DNA of 64,000 nt, taken from assembly GCA_016219985.1 (NCBI GenBank), contig JACRJO010000022.1, positions 186,001 to 250,000 of the forward strand, in the 5' to 3' direction. Positions 9,500 to 18,066 of the stretch are shown here, piece by piece. The position numbers were made by a program, and so were the translations under genes. Origin of the DNA: Sphingobacteriales bacterium (GTDB lineage: Bacteria; Bacteroidota; Bacteroidia; Chitinophagales; Chitinophagaceae). The notes beneath the pieces were generated by a model. The model saw only the letters and a program-made list of their open reading frames with translations, was not told where the DNA came from and ran no database searches. Position 1 is the first letter of the stretch, and every line of letters begins with the position of its first letter.

Positions 9500-9530
9500 G
9501 CCTGCCCGCCTCGCCGCGAGGCGAGCAGGC
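9500..9530. repeat. GC-rich palindrome, CCTGCC family
   Basis: Outer arms GCCTGC/GCAGGC and inner arms CGCCTCG/CGAGGCG form a 31-nt imperfect palindrome. The inner core matches that at 1665-1707. Confidence 0.75.
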
Positions 9531-9717
9531 ATAGAATAAACAGAAACAGAAAGTACAAGGGTAACCTCCGGGCCGTCAGCGGGAAATATCACCATGGCTT
9601 GCATTAGCCGGATTATTTAACTATTTTAGCCGCCTCGTCCAGCCGCCCCATTCCGGTCAGCGGTCCATCCATACTGAAAAGCTTAAATAATAACTGAAAC
9701 TGATCAACACCACCTGT

Positions 9718-10389
9718 ATGAACCGTCTTTTTATTGTCTTGTTTTTATTCACAGGAATGAATATGGCTGCCCAGAACCAGGTAGCGCTCTTTGCCGGCCC
9801 CCAGTTGTCCTCGGCGAATTATTCGGTTCAGCACCAGAAGCAGGAAACAACCTACAAATACGGGTTCCACGCCGGCGTCAGTATGAAAGTTCCCTTTGAC
9901 GGTTTCCTCTATTTTGCCCCGGCCGCATTTTACAGTTATAAGGGCTACGATGTAACCTACAACCTGTACAATTCCCTGCCGGATATCAATGCCAAAGACA
10001 ACAGCACCCGCTTCCACAGCTTCGAACTGGCGGCCTTATTACAGTTTGACCTGGGCCGCAATCCTTCCCACATGTTCATCAAGGCAGGCCCTTCGCTGGA
10101 CTTCATGCTATTTGCCAAAGAGAAATTCAACCTCGCCGGGGGCGGCAGTGTGAGCCGGAATATGAAATTCGGCCCCGGGGAATACGGCCGCTATTCCGCC
10201 AACTTCCTCGGCCAGCTGGGCTATGAAAAAGACGGCGGTTTTATCGTTTACTTTCAGTACACGTATAGTCCCGCCAACCTCAGCAACCGGGATGGCGGCC
10301 CGTCCATCAAACACAAAGTAATCGGGCTGACCTTCGGAAAATACCTGAACAGGAAGAAGATTGTGATCGATACGAGGGTGAAGGAGTGA
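9718..10389 (+). CDS. Outer-membrane beta-barrel protein (porin-like)
   Basis: 223 residues with a signal peptide (MNRLFIVLFLFTGMNMAAQ). The rest alternates polar and aromatic residues in short beta strands, with Gly/Tyr-rich turns such as YKYGFHAGVSM, FYSYKGYDV and YFQYTYSPANLS, as in the small outer-membrane beta-barrel domains of Bacteroidota (PorT/OmpA-barrel size). It ends in a strand containing HKVIGLTFGKYL. It most likely sits in the outer membrane; ligand and role are not visible. No operon partner is evident: the next gene starts 121 nt downstream and differs in composition. Confidence 0.75.
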   Translation: MNRLFIVLFLFTGMNMAAQNQVALFAGPQLSSANYSVQHQKQETTYKYGFHAGVSMKVPFDGFLYFAPAAFYSYKGYDVTYNLYNSLPDINAKDNSTRFHSFELAALLQFDLGRNPSHMFIKAGPSLDFMLFAKEKFNLAGGGSVSRNMKFGPGEYGRYSANFLGQLGYEKDGGFIVYFQYTYSPANLSNRDGGPSIKHKVIGLTFGKYLNRKKIVIDTRVKE

Positions 10390-10510
10390 GTCTTGTTGAT
10401 ATTTTCGCCAACAAGACCGGCTTGCCGGCCATACCAGCATTCAGAAAAACGCCGCCTCTTGCTGACCGGCAACACAGCTGATTTACTAACTTTAAAAAGG
10501 AAGGCAACAG

Positions 10511-11122
10511 GTGTCCTACTTAATCCGGAATATTATTCTTTTTGGGTGTCTTATGGCCGTCTTATTCACCAATCATCCCTGGAAGAACATATTGTTCGTC
10601 GTTGTTATCCTGCTCATCTTCTTAAACCAAATGTCCCTTACAGTTAAAATTATTAATAGTAAACAGGAGGGCGAATACGAGCTCAGGATAAAAAGGAGAA
10701 ATAAAACATGGCTATTTTTTCCGCTTCTGTATACTTTGTTATCCTTTTACTCTTATTTAAACGGAAATAAACAGCAGATCTATTTTATTACCCTGTTCCC
10801 GGTACTGGGTCTATCTGTTTTAATTCACCATATTCTGCTGAACAAATACAAAGTCGCGACCTATATCCTTAAAGGTTCAACAATCATTGATAATTCCATC
10901 TGGCAGTCAGAATATTATGCTGAAATGCTTTATGCGATCCGGCTAAACGGTTTCACCAATAAAATAAGCTTGCATTTCCAGGGTGAGAAAGAGATTGTGT
11001 TCAGCCTGAATGAATACGACGAAGCTGTATTAGTGGAGTTTATAAGCAAAATCAGAAGAAAATGTACAGCATCGGTTGAAGTATCCGAAAACCTGGCAGA
11101 ACAATTAGCCAAAATTCCATAA
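10511..11122 (+). CDS. Small integral membrane protein, unknown function
   Basis: 203 residues with a GTG start at 10511, preceded by an AAGGA-like purine stretch (about 10498-10502). The first ATG in frame (10553) would cut into the first membrane helix, so GTG is preferred. Hydrophobic segments at about 5-20, 24-40, 70-86 and 92-110 predict a membrane protein, followed by a soluble C-terminal part (about 115-203). I do not recognise a family; the layout resembles bacterial PH-like or DUF membrane proteins, which is only a guess. The gene is visibly richer in A and T than its neighbours. Confidence 0.55.
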   Translation: MSYLIRNIILFGCLMAVLFTNHPWKNILFVVVILLIFLNQMSLTVKIINSKQEGEYELRIKRRNKTWLFFPLLYTLLSFYSYLNGNKQQIYFITLFPVLGLSVLIHHILLNKYKVATYILKGSTIIDNSIWQSEYYAEMLYAIRLNGFTNKISLHFQGEKEIVFSLNEYDEAVLVEFISKIRRKCTASVEVSENLAEQLAKIP

Positions 11123-11251
11123 TTGAATAACTGGAAAAGAGGAGGAACTGATAAGGACGCGCATTATTTTCCTTCGGCGGAACGGATGGCAGGATGACGG
11201 GTTGATAACATAAAGGGGTGAAAAGCCGAAAACCACTGTGTGATTCGGCCT

Positions 11252-11288
11252 GTCAACTTATCAACCTGTCAACCCGTCAACCTATCAA
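11252..11288. repeat. Tandem repeat tract (TCAACYYN, 8-nt units)
   Basis: Five units of the type TCAACTTA/TCAACCTG/TCAACCCG, ending directly at the stop codon of accC (11289-11291 on the minus strand). Confidence 0.8.
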
Positions 11289-12626
11289 CTATCTCAGGGT
11301 AAAACTCTCCAAAAATTTAGTATTAAAATCACCACTCCGGAATCGCTCATCCTGCATCAGCTGCAGGTGGAAGGGAATTGTGGTTTTCACACCCTCGATC
11401 ACATACTCGCTCAGGGCCCGGTACATGGTCTGGATGGCTTCCTGCCTTGTCTGGGCCACCGTGATCAGTTTCCCGATCATGGAATCATAATACGGCGGGA
11501 TCACGTAACCGGCATAGACATGACTGTCAACCCGCACCCCGTGACCGCCCGGCTGGTGCAGCACCGTGATCTTGCCCGGTGAGGGACGGAAATCATTATA
11601 GGGATCCTCGGCATTGATCCGGCATTCGATGGAATGCATCTGCGGGATATAATCCTTCCCGGAAATGCGATGACCGGCCGCGATCAGGATTTGCTCCTTG
11701 ATCAGGTCGAAATTGATCACTTCCTCTGTCACACAATGCTCCACCTGGATACGGGTATTCATTTCCATGAAATAGAAATTGCGGTGCCTGTCCACCAGGA
11801 ATTCGACCGTACCCACACTTTCATAATTGATGGCACCGGCGGCTTTTTTAGCGGCCTCTCCCATTTTATAACGGAGCTCATCCGTCATAAACGGGGAAGG
11901 GGATTCTTCCACCAGTTTCTGGTGACGGCGCTGGATGGAACAATCCCGCTCGCTCAGGTGACAAACTGTTCCGTACTGGTCACCAGCCACCTGTATCTCA
12001 ATATGCCGGGGTTCTTCCACAAATTTTTCCATGTAGATCCCGTCATTTTTGAATGCAGCAGCCGCTTCGGCCTTTGCCGTATCGTAGGCTTTTTCCAATT
12101 CGGATTCTTCCCACACAATGCGCATCCCTTTACCACCGCCGCCGGCTGTAGCCTTTAATATTACGGGATACCCCATTTCCTTTGCTATTCCTTTGGCTTC
12201 ATCCACACTTTTCAATAAGCCGTCCCCGCCGGGTACGACGGGTACACCGGCTTTGATCATGGTCTCCTTGGCAGTGATCTTATCCCCCATCGCATTGATC
12301 ATCTCCGGCGTGGGGCCGATAAATTTAATGCCATGGTCATTACAGATCTGGGCAAACTTGGCATTCTCGGCCAGGAACCCATAACCCGGGTGGATGGCAT
12401 CAGCATTGGTGATTTCTGCGGCCGCCATCAGGTGAGGAATATTGAGATAGGAATCGCCGCTTTGCGGGCGGCCGATACAAACGGCCTCATCGGCGAACTT
12501 CACATGCAGGCTGTCCCGGTCGGCCGTGGAATAAACCGCTACGGTCTTGATACCCATTTCCCTTGCTGTGCGTATGATCCGAAGGGCGATTTCACCGCGG
12601 TTCGCTATTAATATTTTCTTAAACAT
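11289..12626 (-). CDS. accC: Acetyl-CoA carboxylase, biotin carboxylase subunit
   Basis: 445 residues, the usual length. It carboxylates biotin on the AccB carrier using ATP and bicarbonate, the first step of malonyl-CoA and fatty acid synthesis. The N-terminus [17 protein letters not shown] is the family signature; the ATP-grasp loop GGGGKGMR (about 163-170), [14 protein letters not shown] (about 201-214) and the MNTRIQVEH catalytic motif (about 289-297) are all intact. It lies downstream of accB on the same strand, but a four-helix-bundle gene sits between them. A weak -7 box (TGTCTTTG on the minus strand, about 12667-12674) lies about 40 nt upstream, so accC may be transcribed separately. 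Confidence 0.97.
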   Translation of the reverse strand: MFKKILIANRGEIALRIIRTAREMGIKTVAVYSTADRDSLHVKFADEAVCIGRPQSGDSYLNIPHLMAAAEITNADAIHPGYGFLAENAKFAQICNDHGIKFIGPTPEMINAMGDKITAKETMIKAGVPVVPGGDGLLKSVDEAKGIAKEMGYPVILKATAGGGGKGMRIVWEESELEKAYDTAKAEAAAAFKNDGIYMEKFVEEPRHIEIQVAGDQYGTVCHLSERDCSIQRRHQKLVEESPSPFMTDELRYKMGEAAKKAAGAINYESVGTVEFLVDRHRNFYFMEMNTRIQVEHCVTEEVINFDLIKEQILIAAGHRISGKDYIPQMHSIECRINAEDPYNDFRPSPGKITVLHQPGGHGVRVDSHVYAGYVIPPYYDSMIGKLITVAQTRQEAIQTMYRALSEYVIEGVKTTIPFHLQLMQDERFRSGDFNTKFLESFTLR

Positions 12627-12695
12627 GAAACTAATTTGTTAATTGAATAATCGGATAATGTGCTAAAACAAAGACATACTTCACCAAAAATCACA

Positions 12696-13058
12696 TTAAT
12701 CCTTTTTCGTGGTTGCGGTATGCAGGATTTTATTTAAAACTTTTTGAATCTCCTCCAATTTCACAAATAGCAGGTCACAACCCGGAAATCTTTTAGAGTG
12801 TTTACACAATAACAACCAATACTGTGTTTCATCCGCTTCTTTTGCCGCAATTTTTAATTTGTGAATAAAGTCAGCCTTACTTTCCGCATTCTGTGATTCC
12901 ATAGCATTGGCGCCAATGGAAGTGCCTGCTTTTAATAATTGACGGGATATGATATATTTTCTATCTGCTTCCAGTTGTTCACAATACTCAATAACCATCA
13001 GTGAAAAATCAAAACTCAATTTGAGTATCGGGTTATTTTCAAATAGCTCCTGTTTCAT
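12696..13058 (-). CDS. Four-helix-bundle protein (23S rRNA IVS-type)
   Basis: 120 residues from ATG 13058 (MKQELFENNP). It resembles the four-helix-bundle proteins first noticed as products of intervening sequences in 23S rRNA genes: conserved elements are LSFDFSLMVIEYCEQL, the LLKAGTSIGANAMES loop (about 41-55), KADFIHKLKIAAKEADET and YWLLL. Function is unknown. Stand-alone copies are common in Bacteroidota. Here the gene separates accB from accC, two genes that are normally adjacent, and it is more A/T-rich than both. The flanks on each side (about 12632-12665 and 13085-13117) carry similar low-complexity strings with GATAAT and TTTGCTAATT-like elements, which fits an insertion. Confidence 0.8.
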   Translation of the reverse strand: MKQELFENNPILKLSFDFSLMVIEYCEQLEADRKYIISRQLLKAGTSIGANAMESQNAESKADFIHKLKIAAKEADETQYWLLLCKHSKRFPGCDLLFVKLEEIQKVLNKILHTATTKKD

Positions 13059-13120
13059 ATCATGACAAATCCTGCAGACTTGAATTAGCAAATTGGCATA
13101 TTATCACAATTAGCCCATTG

Positions 13121-13606
13121 TCAGGCGGGTTCCACCAGGAACAACGGCTGGTCATACTCCACCGGGGAGGCATCATCCACCAGTACCTTCACGATCCTGC
13201 CGCTGACTTCGCTTTCGATCTCATTGAACAGCTTCATGGCCTCTATGATACAAACCACGGTTCCCTGGGTCACATCAGATCCTATATCCACAAAATTGGG
13301 CTTATCGGGAGATGCTTTTCGGTAGAATGTACCGATCATGGGACTTTTGATCGTTACCAGGTTGGCAGCCGGCGTCTCTGCAGCCCTGGGTTTATCCACG
13401 GCCTGTGCAGCGGGCTGGCTGGCGGCAGCCTGGGGGGCGGCAACTGCCACCGGGGCGGTTTGTACGGGAACTGCAGAAACCACCTGGGTCACATGCTCCT
13501 CTTTTTGTTTGATGGTTACACGGAAATCTTTTTGTTCAATGCTGAGCTCGCCGATATTCGATTTGTTGACCATTTTGATCAACTCCTGAATTTGCTTAAA
13601 GTCCAT
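13121..13606 (-). CDS. accB: Biotin carboxyl carrier protein of acetyl-CoA carboxylase
   Basis: 161 residues from the ATG at 13606 (MDFKQIQELI); a TTG three codons earlier is less likely. It carries biotin between the carboxylase and transferase halves of acetyl-CoA carboxylase. The C-terminal biotinyl domain (about 85-161) holds the EAMKLFNEIES motif with the biotinylated lysine. The N-terminal helical segment and a flexible Ala/Pro/Gln-rich linker (about 45-85) are typical. Its partner accC lies downstream beyond an intervening gene; accA is elsewhere in the window (33953-34924) and accD is not seen. Confidence 0.96.
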   Translation of the reverse strand: MDFKQIQELIKMVNKSNIGELSIEQKDFRVTIKQKEEHVTQVVSAVPVQTAPVAVAAPQAAASQPAAQAVDKPRAAETPAANLVTIKSPMIGTFYRKASPDKPNFVDIGSDVTQGTVVCIIEAMKLFNEIESEVSGRIVKVLVDDASPVEYDQPLFLVEPA

Positions 13607-13920
13607 GTTTTTCAATTTAATAGATGTTTTGGTTTTACAAAGCCTTTCCTTTGGGGAGTATCAATTGTTAGGGCGTGTTTTAAAGAGTTTTGAACATTTC
13701 ATTACTCCCCAAAAACAGGGGGTTAAATTCTCAATTTTCAATACCAATCTGAACGGCCCTAACCAATGATCTTTCCTCTTCACAAGGGGAGGCTAAGGTA
13801 AGGAAATCGAAAGGAGAAATTGAAGGATTTTTTAATGTTTTTAGTCAAAAATGGGGCAAAATCATACAAAAATGGCCCAAAATCGGTCGATTTTGGGCCA
13901 TTTTCCTATAAAATCGGGGA
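13607..13920. other. Intergenic region between efp and accB
   Basis: 314 nt containing the efp terminator (13868-13904) and presumably the accB promoter. No convincing TAnnTTTG box is seen on the minus strand. Confidence 0.5.
13868..13904 (-). terminator. Intrinsic terminator of efp
   Basis: A perfect 17-bp stem (13869-13885 with 13888-13904; arms AAAATGGCCCAAAATCG) with a tiny loop. On the minus strand it is followed by a T run (TTTTTG), 16 nt beyond the efp stop codon. A T run follows on the plus strand too, so it may work in both directions. Confidence 0.85.
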
Positions 13921-14487
13921 CTATTCTTTTACCCTTTCCACATACTCACCTGTCTTGGTGTTTACACGGATCAGCTCTCCTTCATTTACAAAAAGAGGAA
14001 CATTCACGGTGGCGCCGGTTTCTACCGTGGCCGGTTTTAAAGTACGGGTAGCCGTATCTCCTTTCAGTCCGGGCTCGGTATAGGTTACCAGCAACACAAT
14101 CTTATCGGGTAATTCCACACTCATGGGTTGCTCCAGTTCGGTGTTGAACAGCACACTTACTTCCTGCCCGTCTTTGAGAAACTGGGGGGCATCCACCATA
14201 TTTTCCTGCAGGGCCACCTGTTCAAAAGTTTCGGTATCCATGAAATTATAGCCGGTATCGTCTTTATAGAGATACTGGTAATTTTTGCGCTCTACCCGTA
14301 CCGGGAAGATCGTATCACCTGAGTTCCAGGTCTTTTCGATTGATCGATTATTATCCACCCCCTTCAGTTTGGCCCATACTTTGGCGGCCGCACGGGCGGT
14401 TTTATTTTCCCCGAATTCCACCACGGTATACAAACTGCCATCCAGTTTGATGATTAACCCCCTGCTGATGTCTGCTGTTGATGCCAT
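13921..14487 (-). CDS. efp: Translation elongation factor P
   Basis: 188 residues. EF-P binds between the P and E sites of the ribosome and relieves stalling at polyproline. The three-domain beta-barrel layout and family length (about 188) are present, with MVDAPQFLKDGQEVSVLF and PDKIVLLVTYTEPGLKGDT in the middle domain. The tip of the domain I loop, normally KPGKG with a modified lysine, here reads NKTARAAAK, putting Arg32 at the modification position. This resembles the arginine-type EF-Ps that are rhamnosylated by EarP, although EarP is not seen in this window. A strong promoter lies upstream and a perfect terminator downstream. Confidence 0.95.
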   Translation of the reverse strand: MASTADISRGLIIKLDGSLYTVVEFGENKTARAAAKVWAKLKGVDNNRSIEKTWNSGDTIFPVRVERKNYQYLYKDDTGYNFMDTETFEQVALQENMVDAPQFLKDGQEVSVLFNTELEQPMSVELPDKIVLLVTYTEPGLKGDTATRTLKPATVETGATVNVPLFVNEGELIRVNTKTGEYVERVKE

Positions 14488-14509
14488 TTTTTATCTTTTT
14501 TTGAGGTCG

Positions 14510-14539
14510 CAAAGATAAGGGAGGATAGCCTGACGGCAA
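14510..14539 (-). promoter_or_regulatory. Promoter of efp
   Basis: On the minus strand TTG (14537-14539), a 19-nt spacer and TATCTTTG (14510-14517): an exact match to the Bacteroidota -33/-7 consensus. The start codon is 22 nt downstream. Confidence 0.85.
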
Positions 14540-14606
14540 AAGGAAGCTTAGGGCCCCCGGAACAAATTTCCGCCGGTATTGAAGTATATTCGCTAAACTG
14601 CTGCTT

Positions 14607-17432
14607 ATGAAAAACGGGTTACCCCTTTTCATATTATCCCTTTTGCTCGCCTTATTCCCGGATTCAATCCGGGGACAACTCATCATAACCGCGCAGCCCG
14701 ATGCCCAGGCCCTGGCACAACGGCTGGTGGGTGAAGGTGTCAGCATCAGCAACGTGAGTTTTACCGGCAACCCCTTAATGGCCTCCTTCTTCCACAATCG
14801 CGCCAACCGTACCCAGATCGGGATCGACAGCGGTATTGTGCTGACCACCGGCAGGGCCAAAACACTGGACGGCAACTGGGGCGTAGATGGCAATGGAACA
14901 CTAATGGCCTCTTCTGTTGAAGCAAGCACCGGGTGGGCATTGCCCGGTGACCCGGATCTTGCCATAGCTATCGGAAACTCAAACCTGCGGGATGCCTGTG
15001 TCCTGGAGTTCGACTTCGTACCGCTTGGCGATAGTATCAAATTCAACTATGTATTCAGCTCCGAGGAATATGTAGCCGACTATGTATGCTCCTTCAATGA
15101 TGCTTTTGCCTTCTTTATTTCCGGTCCCGGTATCACCGGACTTAAGAATATCGCCCTGATTCCGGGTACGAATATCCCGGTTTCGATTTTCAATGTAAAC
15201 AATGTACCCGGCGGGAACTGCCCGAATAACGACCAGTATTATGTGGACAATAGCAGCAATACTTTTTTCACCCATGACGGTCATACCACCGTATTTACGG
15301 CCACAGAGAAAGTACAACCCTGCCTAGTCTATCACCTGAAAATGGTGCTGGCCGATGCCTCAGACGCTGTAGTGGATAGTGGTGTGTTCCTGCAGGCAAG
15401 AAGTCTCAGTTCGAATGCGTTTGGTATTTCCAACCTGACACAAACCGATCCGGGCGGCAATAGTTACCTGGCGGAGGGATGTGTTACAGGAACCTTTAGT
15501 ATCACCCGGCCCCGTAAAGATCCTTTTCCACTTAACATCCAGTTAACTTACGGGGGTACAGCTTCCAATGGAACTGATGTAGCACTGCTACCGCTGAATG
15601 TACTGATTCCGGCAAATGACAGTTTTGTTACGGTGAATGTGGTCCCGCTGGTTGACGGGCTCCCCGAAGGGATCGAAGTGATCAAAGTATTTGCGCTGGC
15701 CGGCTGCGCGTCGGGCACTCCTACCGACAGCACCCTGATCCAGATAAGGGACTATGATATATTGCCTCTTGCGCCGGATACCAGCGCTGTCTGCCGGGGT
15801 GGTTCCGTACAATTGAATGCTTCTCCCGGTTACAGTATTTATCAATGGTTGCCTGACCCCAGCTTAAGCAATACAGGAATCCCCAACCCTGTTGCCACAC
15901 CTGTTAACAATACCACCACCTATACCTGCACTGCAACGGAAGGGACCTGTCATGCCAGGGATTCTGTTTTTATACAAATGAAAACCGTGGAATTACAGTC
16001 TAAAACCGATGTGAATTGCCGGGGCGGGGTCACGGGTACCATCCAGGTGAAAACCGGGGCCGGCTGGGTGCCACCCCTGTCGTATTCACTGGATGGAGTG
16101 AATTGGCAAACCGCTGACAGTTTCAGCAACCTCCCCATAGGTGATTACCGGGTAAAGGTAAAGGACGCCAGCTGTACAGACAGTGTGCTCGTCACGCTTA
16201 TCCAGGCCTTCCCTGACCTGCTGGTGGATAATACCAGCATCAGTCCGGCGGGTTGTTCGGGTAATCCTGATGGACAGGCCGGCCTCACCGTATCCGGCGG
16301 AAAAGCCCCTTATCTTTTTTCTGTAGATGGGATCAATTTCCAGTCAACCGGCCTGTTTAACCTGGGTAATGGCAATTACAGTATTACGATAAAAGATGAA
16401 AATGGCTGCCTGCTTAGCCAACCGGTAAGCATCCCCCTGAATAATACGGTAACGATTGATGCGGGTATTGATACAGCGATTTGCGAAGGAACCAGCTACC
16501 GGATGAATGCCGGTTCCAATGGCAGCAGTTTTCTATGGACCCCCGCCACCGGTACGCAAAATGCAACCAGCTTAAATCCGACAGTCTCCCCCGCAGATAC
16601 CACCCTTTATTATGTAACAGCCAGCACCGGTATTTGCTCCCGCACCGATTCCGTCACGATTAACGTCTGGCCGGCACCGGTAGCCAATGCGGGCCCCGAT
16701 ATATCGGATTGCTTTGGGAAAATCATTCAGCTGAACGGTTCAGGCGGGACCCACTTTAACTGGACACCGGCCACTTATTTTACCACGGCATCAGATATCG
16801 CCGCTCCTTCACTGAAAGCCACCGCCGGTATCACCTACTTTTTATCGGTCAAAGATGACCGGGGATGCCAGTCTGTTACCACCGATGACATTAAGGTAAA
16901 TGTTACCCCGGCTGTCCGCCTCTTTGCCGGGCGTGATACTGTAGCCGCTATGAACCAGCCGGTTCAGCTGAAAGTTATTGAGCTCAGCAATGCCGGGGTA
17001 ATCCGGTATAGCTGGTCACCCTCCTTCTTCCTCGATAAGGCAGATATAGCCGGTCCCGTGGCCATCCTTCCTCATAATATCACCTATACGGTTACCGGCA
17101 CTACGGCTGATGGATGCGAAGGCATAGATGATGTATTTGTAAAAGTGTACAAGGGCCCCGAGATCTATGTGCCTTCCGGTTTCACCCCCGATGGCAACGG
17201 GCTGAATGATGAATTAAAAGCATTCCCGGTGGGGATAAGGGAATTTCATTTCTTCCGGGTCTTCAACCGCTGGGGACAGCTGGTATTTCAGGCAAAGGAT
17301 CCGGGAAAAGGCTGGGATGGTACCATCAACGGAATCCGGCAGCCAACCGGGACATTTATATGGATGGCCGAAGCGGTGGATTATAAAGGCGGGCTGATGA
17401 GCCGGAAAGGCCTGGTCACGCTGATACGGTAA
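14607..17432 (+). CDS. Large secreted adhesin-like protein, T9SS type B tail
   Basis: 941 residues with a signal peptide (MKNGLPLFILSLLLALFPDSIRG). Residues about 30-260 match the choice-of-anchor L domain (LVGEGVSISNVSFTGNP, FEFDFVPLGD-like core, FNYVFSSEEY, DAFAFFISGPG). The middle contains a Calx-beta-like stretch (about 290-375) and SprB-type repeats (about 465-610: LSYSLDGVNWQTADSFSNLP and a second copy with SVDGINFQSTG). The last about 90 residues (EIYVPSGFTPDGNGLNDELK onwards, with FNRWGQLVF and GWDGTING) are the gliding-motility-associated type B sorting domain for type IX secretion. It is probably a cell-surface or released adhesin. A near-consensus -7 box (TATATTCG, 14585-14592) lies upstream, divergent from efp. 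Confidence 0.88.
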   Translation: MKNGLPLFILSLLLALFPDSIRGQLIITAQPDAQALAQRLVGEGVSISNVSFTGNPLMASFFHNRANRTQIGIDSGIVLTTGRAKTLDGNWGVDGNGTLMASSVEASTGWALPGDPDLAIAIGNSNLRDACVLEFDFVPLGDSIKFNYVFSSEEYVADYVCSFNDAFAFFISGPGITGLKNIALIPGTNIPVSIFNVNNVPGGNCPNNDQYYVDNSSNTFFTHDGHTTVFTATEKVQPCLVYHLKMVLADASDAVVDSGVFLQARSLSSNAFGISNLTQTDPGGNSYLAEGCVTGTFSITRPRKDPFPLNIQLTYGGTASNGTDVALLPLNVLIPANDSFVTVNVVPLVDGLPEGIEVIKVFALAGCASGTPTDSTLIQIRDYDILPLAPDTSAVCRGGSVQLNASPGYSIYQWLPDPSLSNTGIPNPVATPVNNTTTYTCTATEGTCHARDSVFIQMKTVELQSKTDVNCRGGVTGTIQVKTGAGWVPPLSYSLDGVNWQTADSFSNLPIGDYRVKVKDASCTDSVLVTLIQAFPDLLVDNTSISPAGCSGNPDGQAGLTVSGGKAPYLFSVDGINFQSTGLFNLGNGNYSITIKDENGCLLSQPVSIPLNNTVTIDAGIDTAICEGTSYRMNAGSNGSSFLWTPATGTQNATSLNPTVSPADTTLYYVTASTGICSRTDSVTINVWPAPVANAGPDISDCFGKIIQLNGSGGTHFNWTPATYFTTASDIAAPSLKATAGITYFLSVKDDRGCQSVTTDDIKVNVTPAVRLFAGRDTVAAMNQPVQLKVIELSNAGVIRYSWSPSFFLDKADIAGPVAILPHNITYTVTGTTADGCEGIDDVFVKVYKGPEIYVPSGFTPDGNGLNDELKAFPVGIREFHFFRVFNRWGQLVFQAKDPGKGWDGTINGIRQPTGTFIWMAEAVDYKGGLMSRKGLVTLIR

Positions 17433-17450
17433 CCGCTTGGCTGTTTCCTT

Positions 17451-17458
17451 TATCTTTG
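17451..17458 (+). promoter_or_regulatory. -7 promoter box, leaderless position
   Basis: TATCTTTG, only 4 nt before the ATG at 17463. The transcript would start at or next to the start codon. No TTG is found at the usual distance upstream. Confidence 0.55.
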
Positions 17459-17462
17459 GCCT

Positions 17463-17963
17463 ATGAAAAAATTGCTGTTATCTCTGCTTTTCCTGGCAAT
17501 GGCCTTCCAGTCCTTTTCCCAGAAGGACAGTACCCAGGCGCCATTTATACGGTTCCCGGGCTTTCCCCCCATCAGCCTGCTGCTGCCGGACGGTGTTTCC
17601 TATTTTACCAAAAAAGACCTGCCGGAAAACAAAGCTGTACTACTTATGCTCTTCAGTCCCTCCTGTTCACACTGCCAGCAGGAAACTGAACAAATCATCA
17701 AACACATCGCCGAATTCAAAAATGTACATATCGTAATGGCCACCCCGATGCCGTTTGACTCCATGCTGGTTTTCCGGGAAAAATACAAACTGGCCAATTA
17801 TAAAAACATCACCGTGACCCAGGATAATAAGGTTATGATGCCCACGTATTTCATGATCGGCAACCTGCCTTTCCTGGCTTTTTACAACCGGAAAAAAGAA
17901 TTGCTGGACACTTTTGAAGGGTCCTTACCCATCGAAAAAGTACTCGCAAAGTTCAAAAATTAG
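17463..17963 (+). CDS. Periplasmic thioredoxin-fold protein (TlpA-like)
   Basis: 166 residues with a signal peptide (MKKLLLSLLFLAMAFQSFSQ). The thioredoxin-type active site is SPSCSHCQQE (Cys-Ser-His-Cys, about 66-69), preceded by the usual strand KAVLLMLF. A cis-Pro-type element follows in TYFMIGNLPFLAFYNR. It is predicted to be a periplasmic thiol-disulfide oxidoreductase or redoxin of the TlpA/AhpC-TSA group; the partner is unknown. The gene is 30 nt downstream of the adhesin gene but has its own -7 box right at the start codon. Confidence 0.8.
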   Translation: MKKLLLSLLFLAMAFQSFSQKDSTQAPFIRFPGFPPISLLLPDGVSYFTKKDLPENKAVLLMLFSPSCSHCQQETEQIIKHIAEFKNVHIVMATPMPFDSMLVFREKYKLANYKNITVTQDNKVMMPTYFMIGNLPFLAFYNRKKELLDTFEGSLPIEKVLAKFKN

Positions 17964-17995
17964 GCAGGACAAGGTTAAAAACAACCCGGTTCCGC

Positions 17996-18003
17996 TACCT
18001 TTG
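17996..18003 (+). promoter_or_regulatory. -7 promoter box of mdh
   Basis: TACCTTTG, 63 nt upstream of the mdh ATG. The -33 element is not clear. Confidence 0.6.
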
Positions 18004-18066
18004 CGCCGGCCGTGAAAGCGGGACCCCGACCTGGTAAATAATTTTTCATTCTATAAATTTTTACTC

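Larger units (their letters stand above)
9304..9717. other. Noncoding gap with repeats
   Basis: 414 nt. It contains a dispersed repeat (9413-9476) that also occurs inverted at 49136-49196, a CCTGCC-family palindrome (9500-9530), and no convincing gene. The last 120 nt presumably hold the promoter of the beta-barrel gene, but no clear TAnnTTTG box is seen. Confidence 0.6.
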
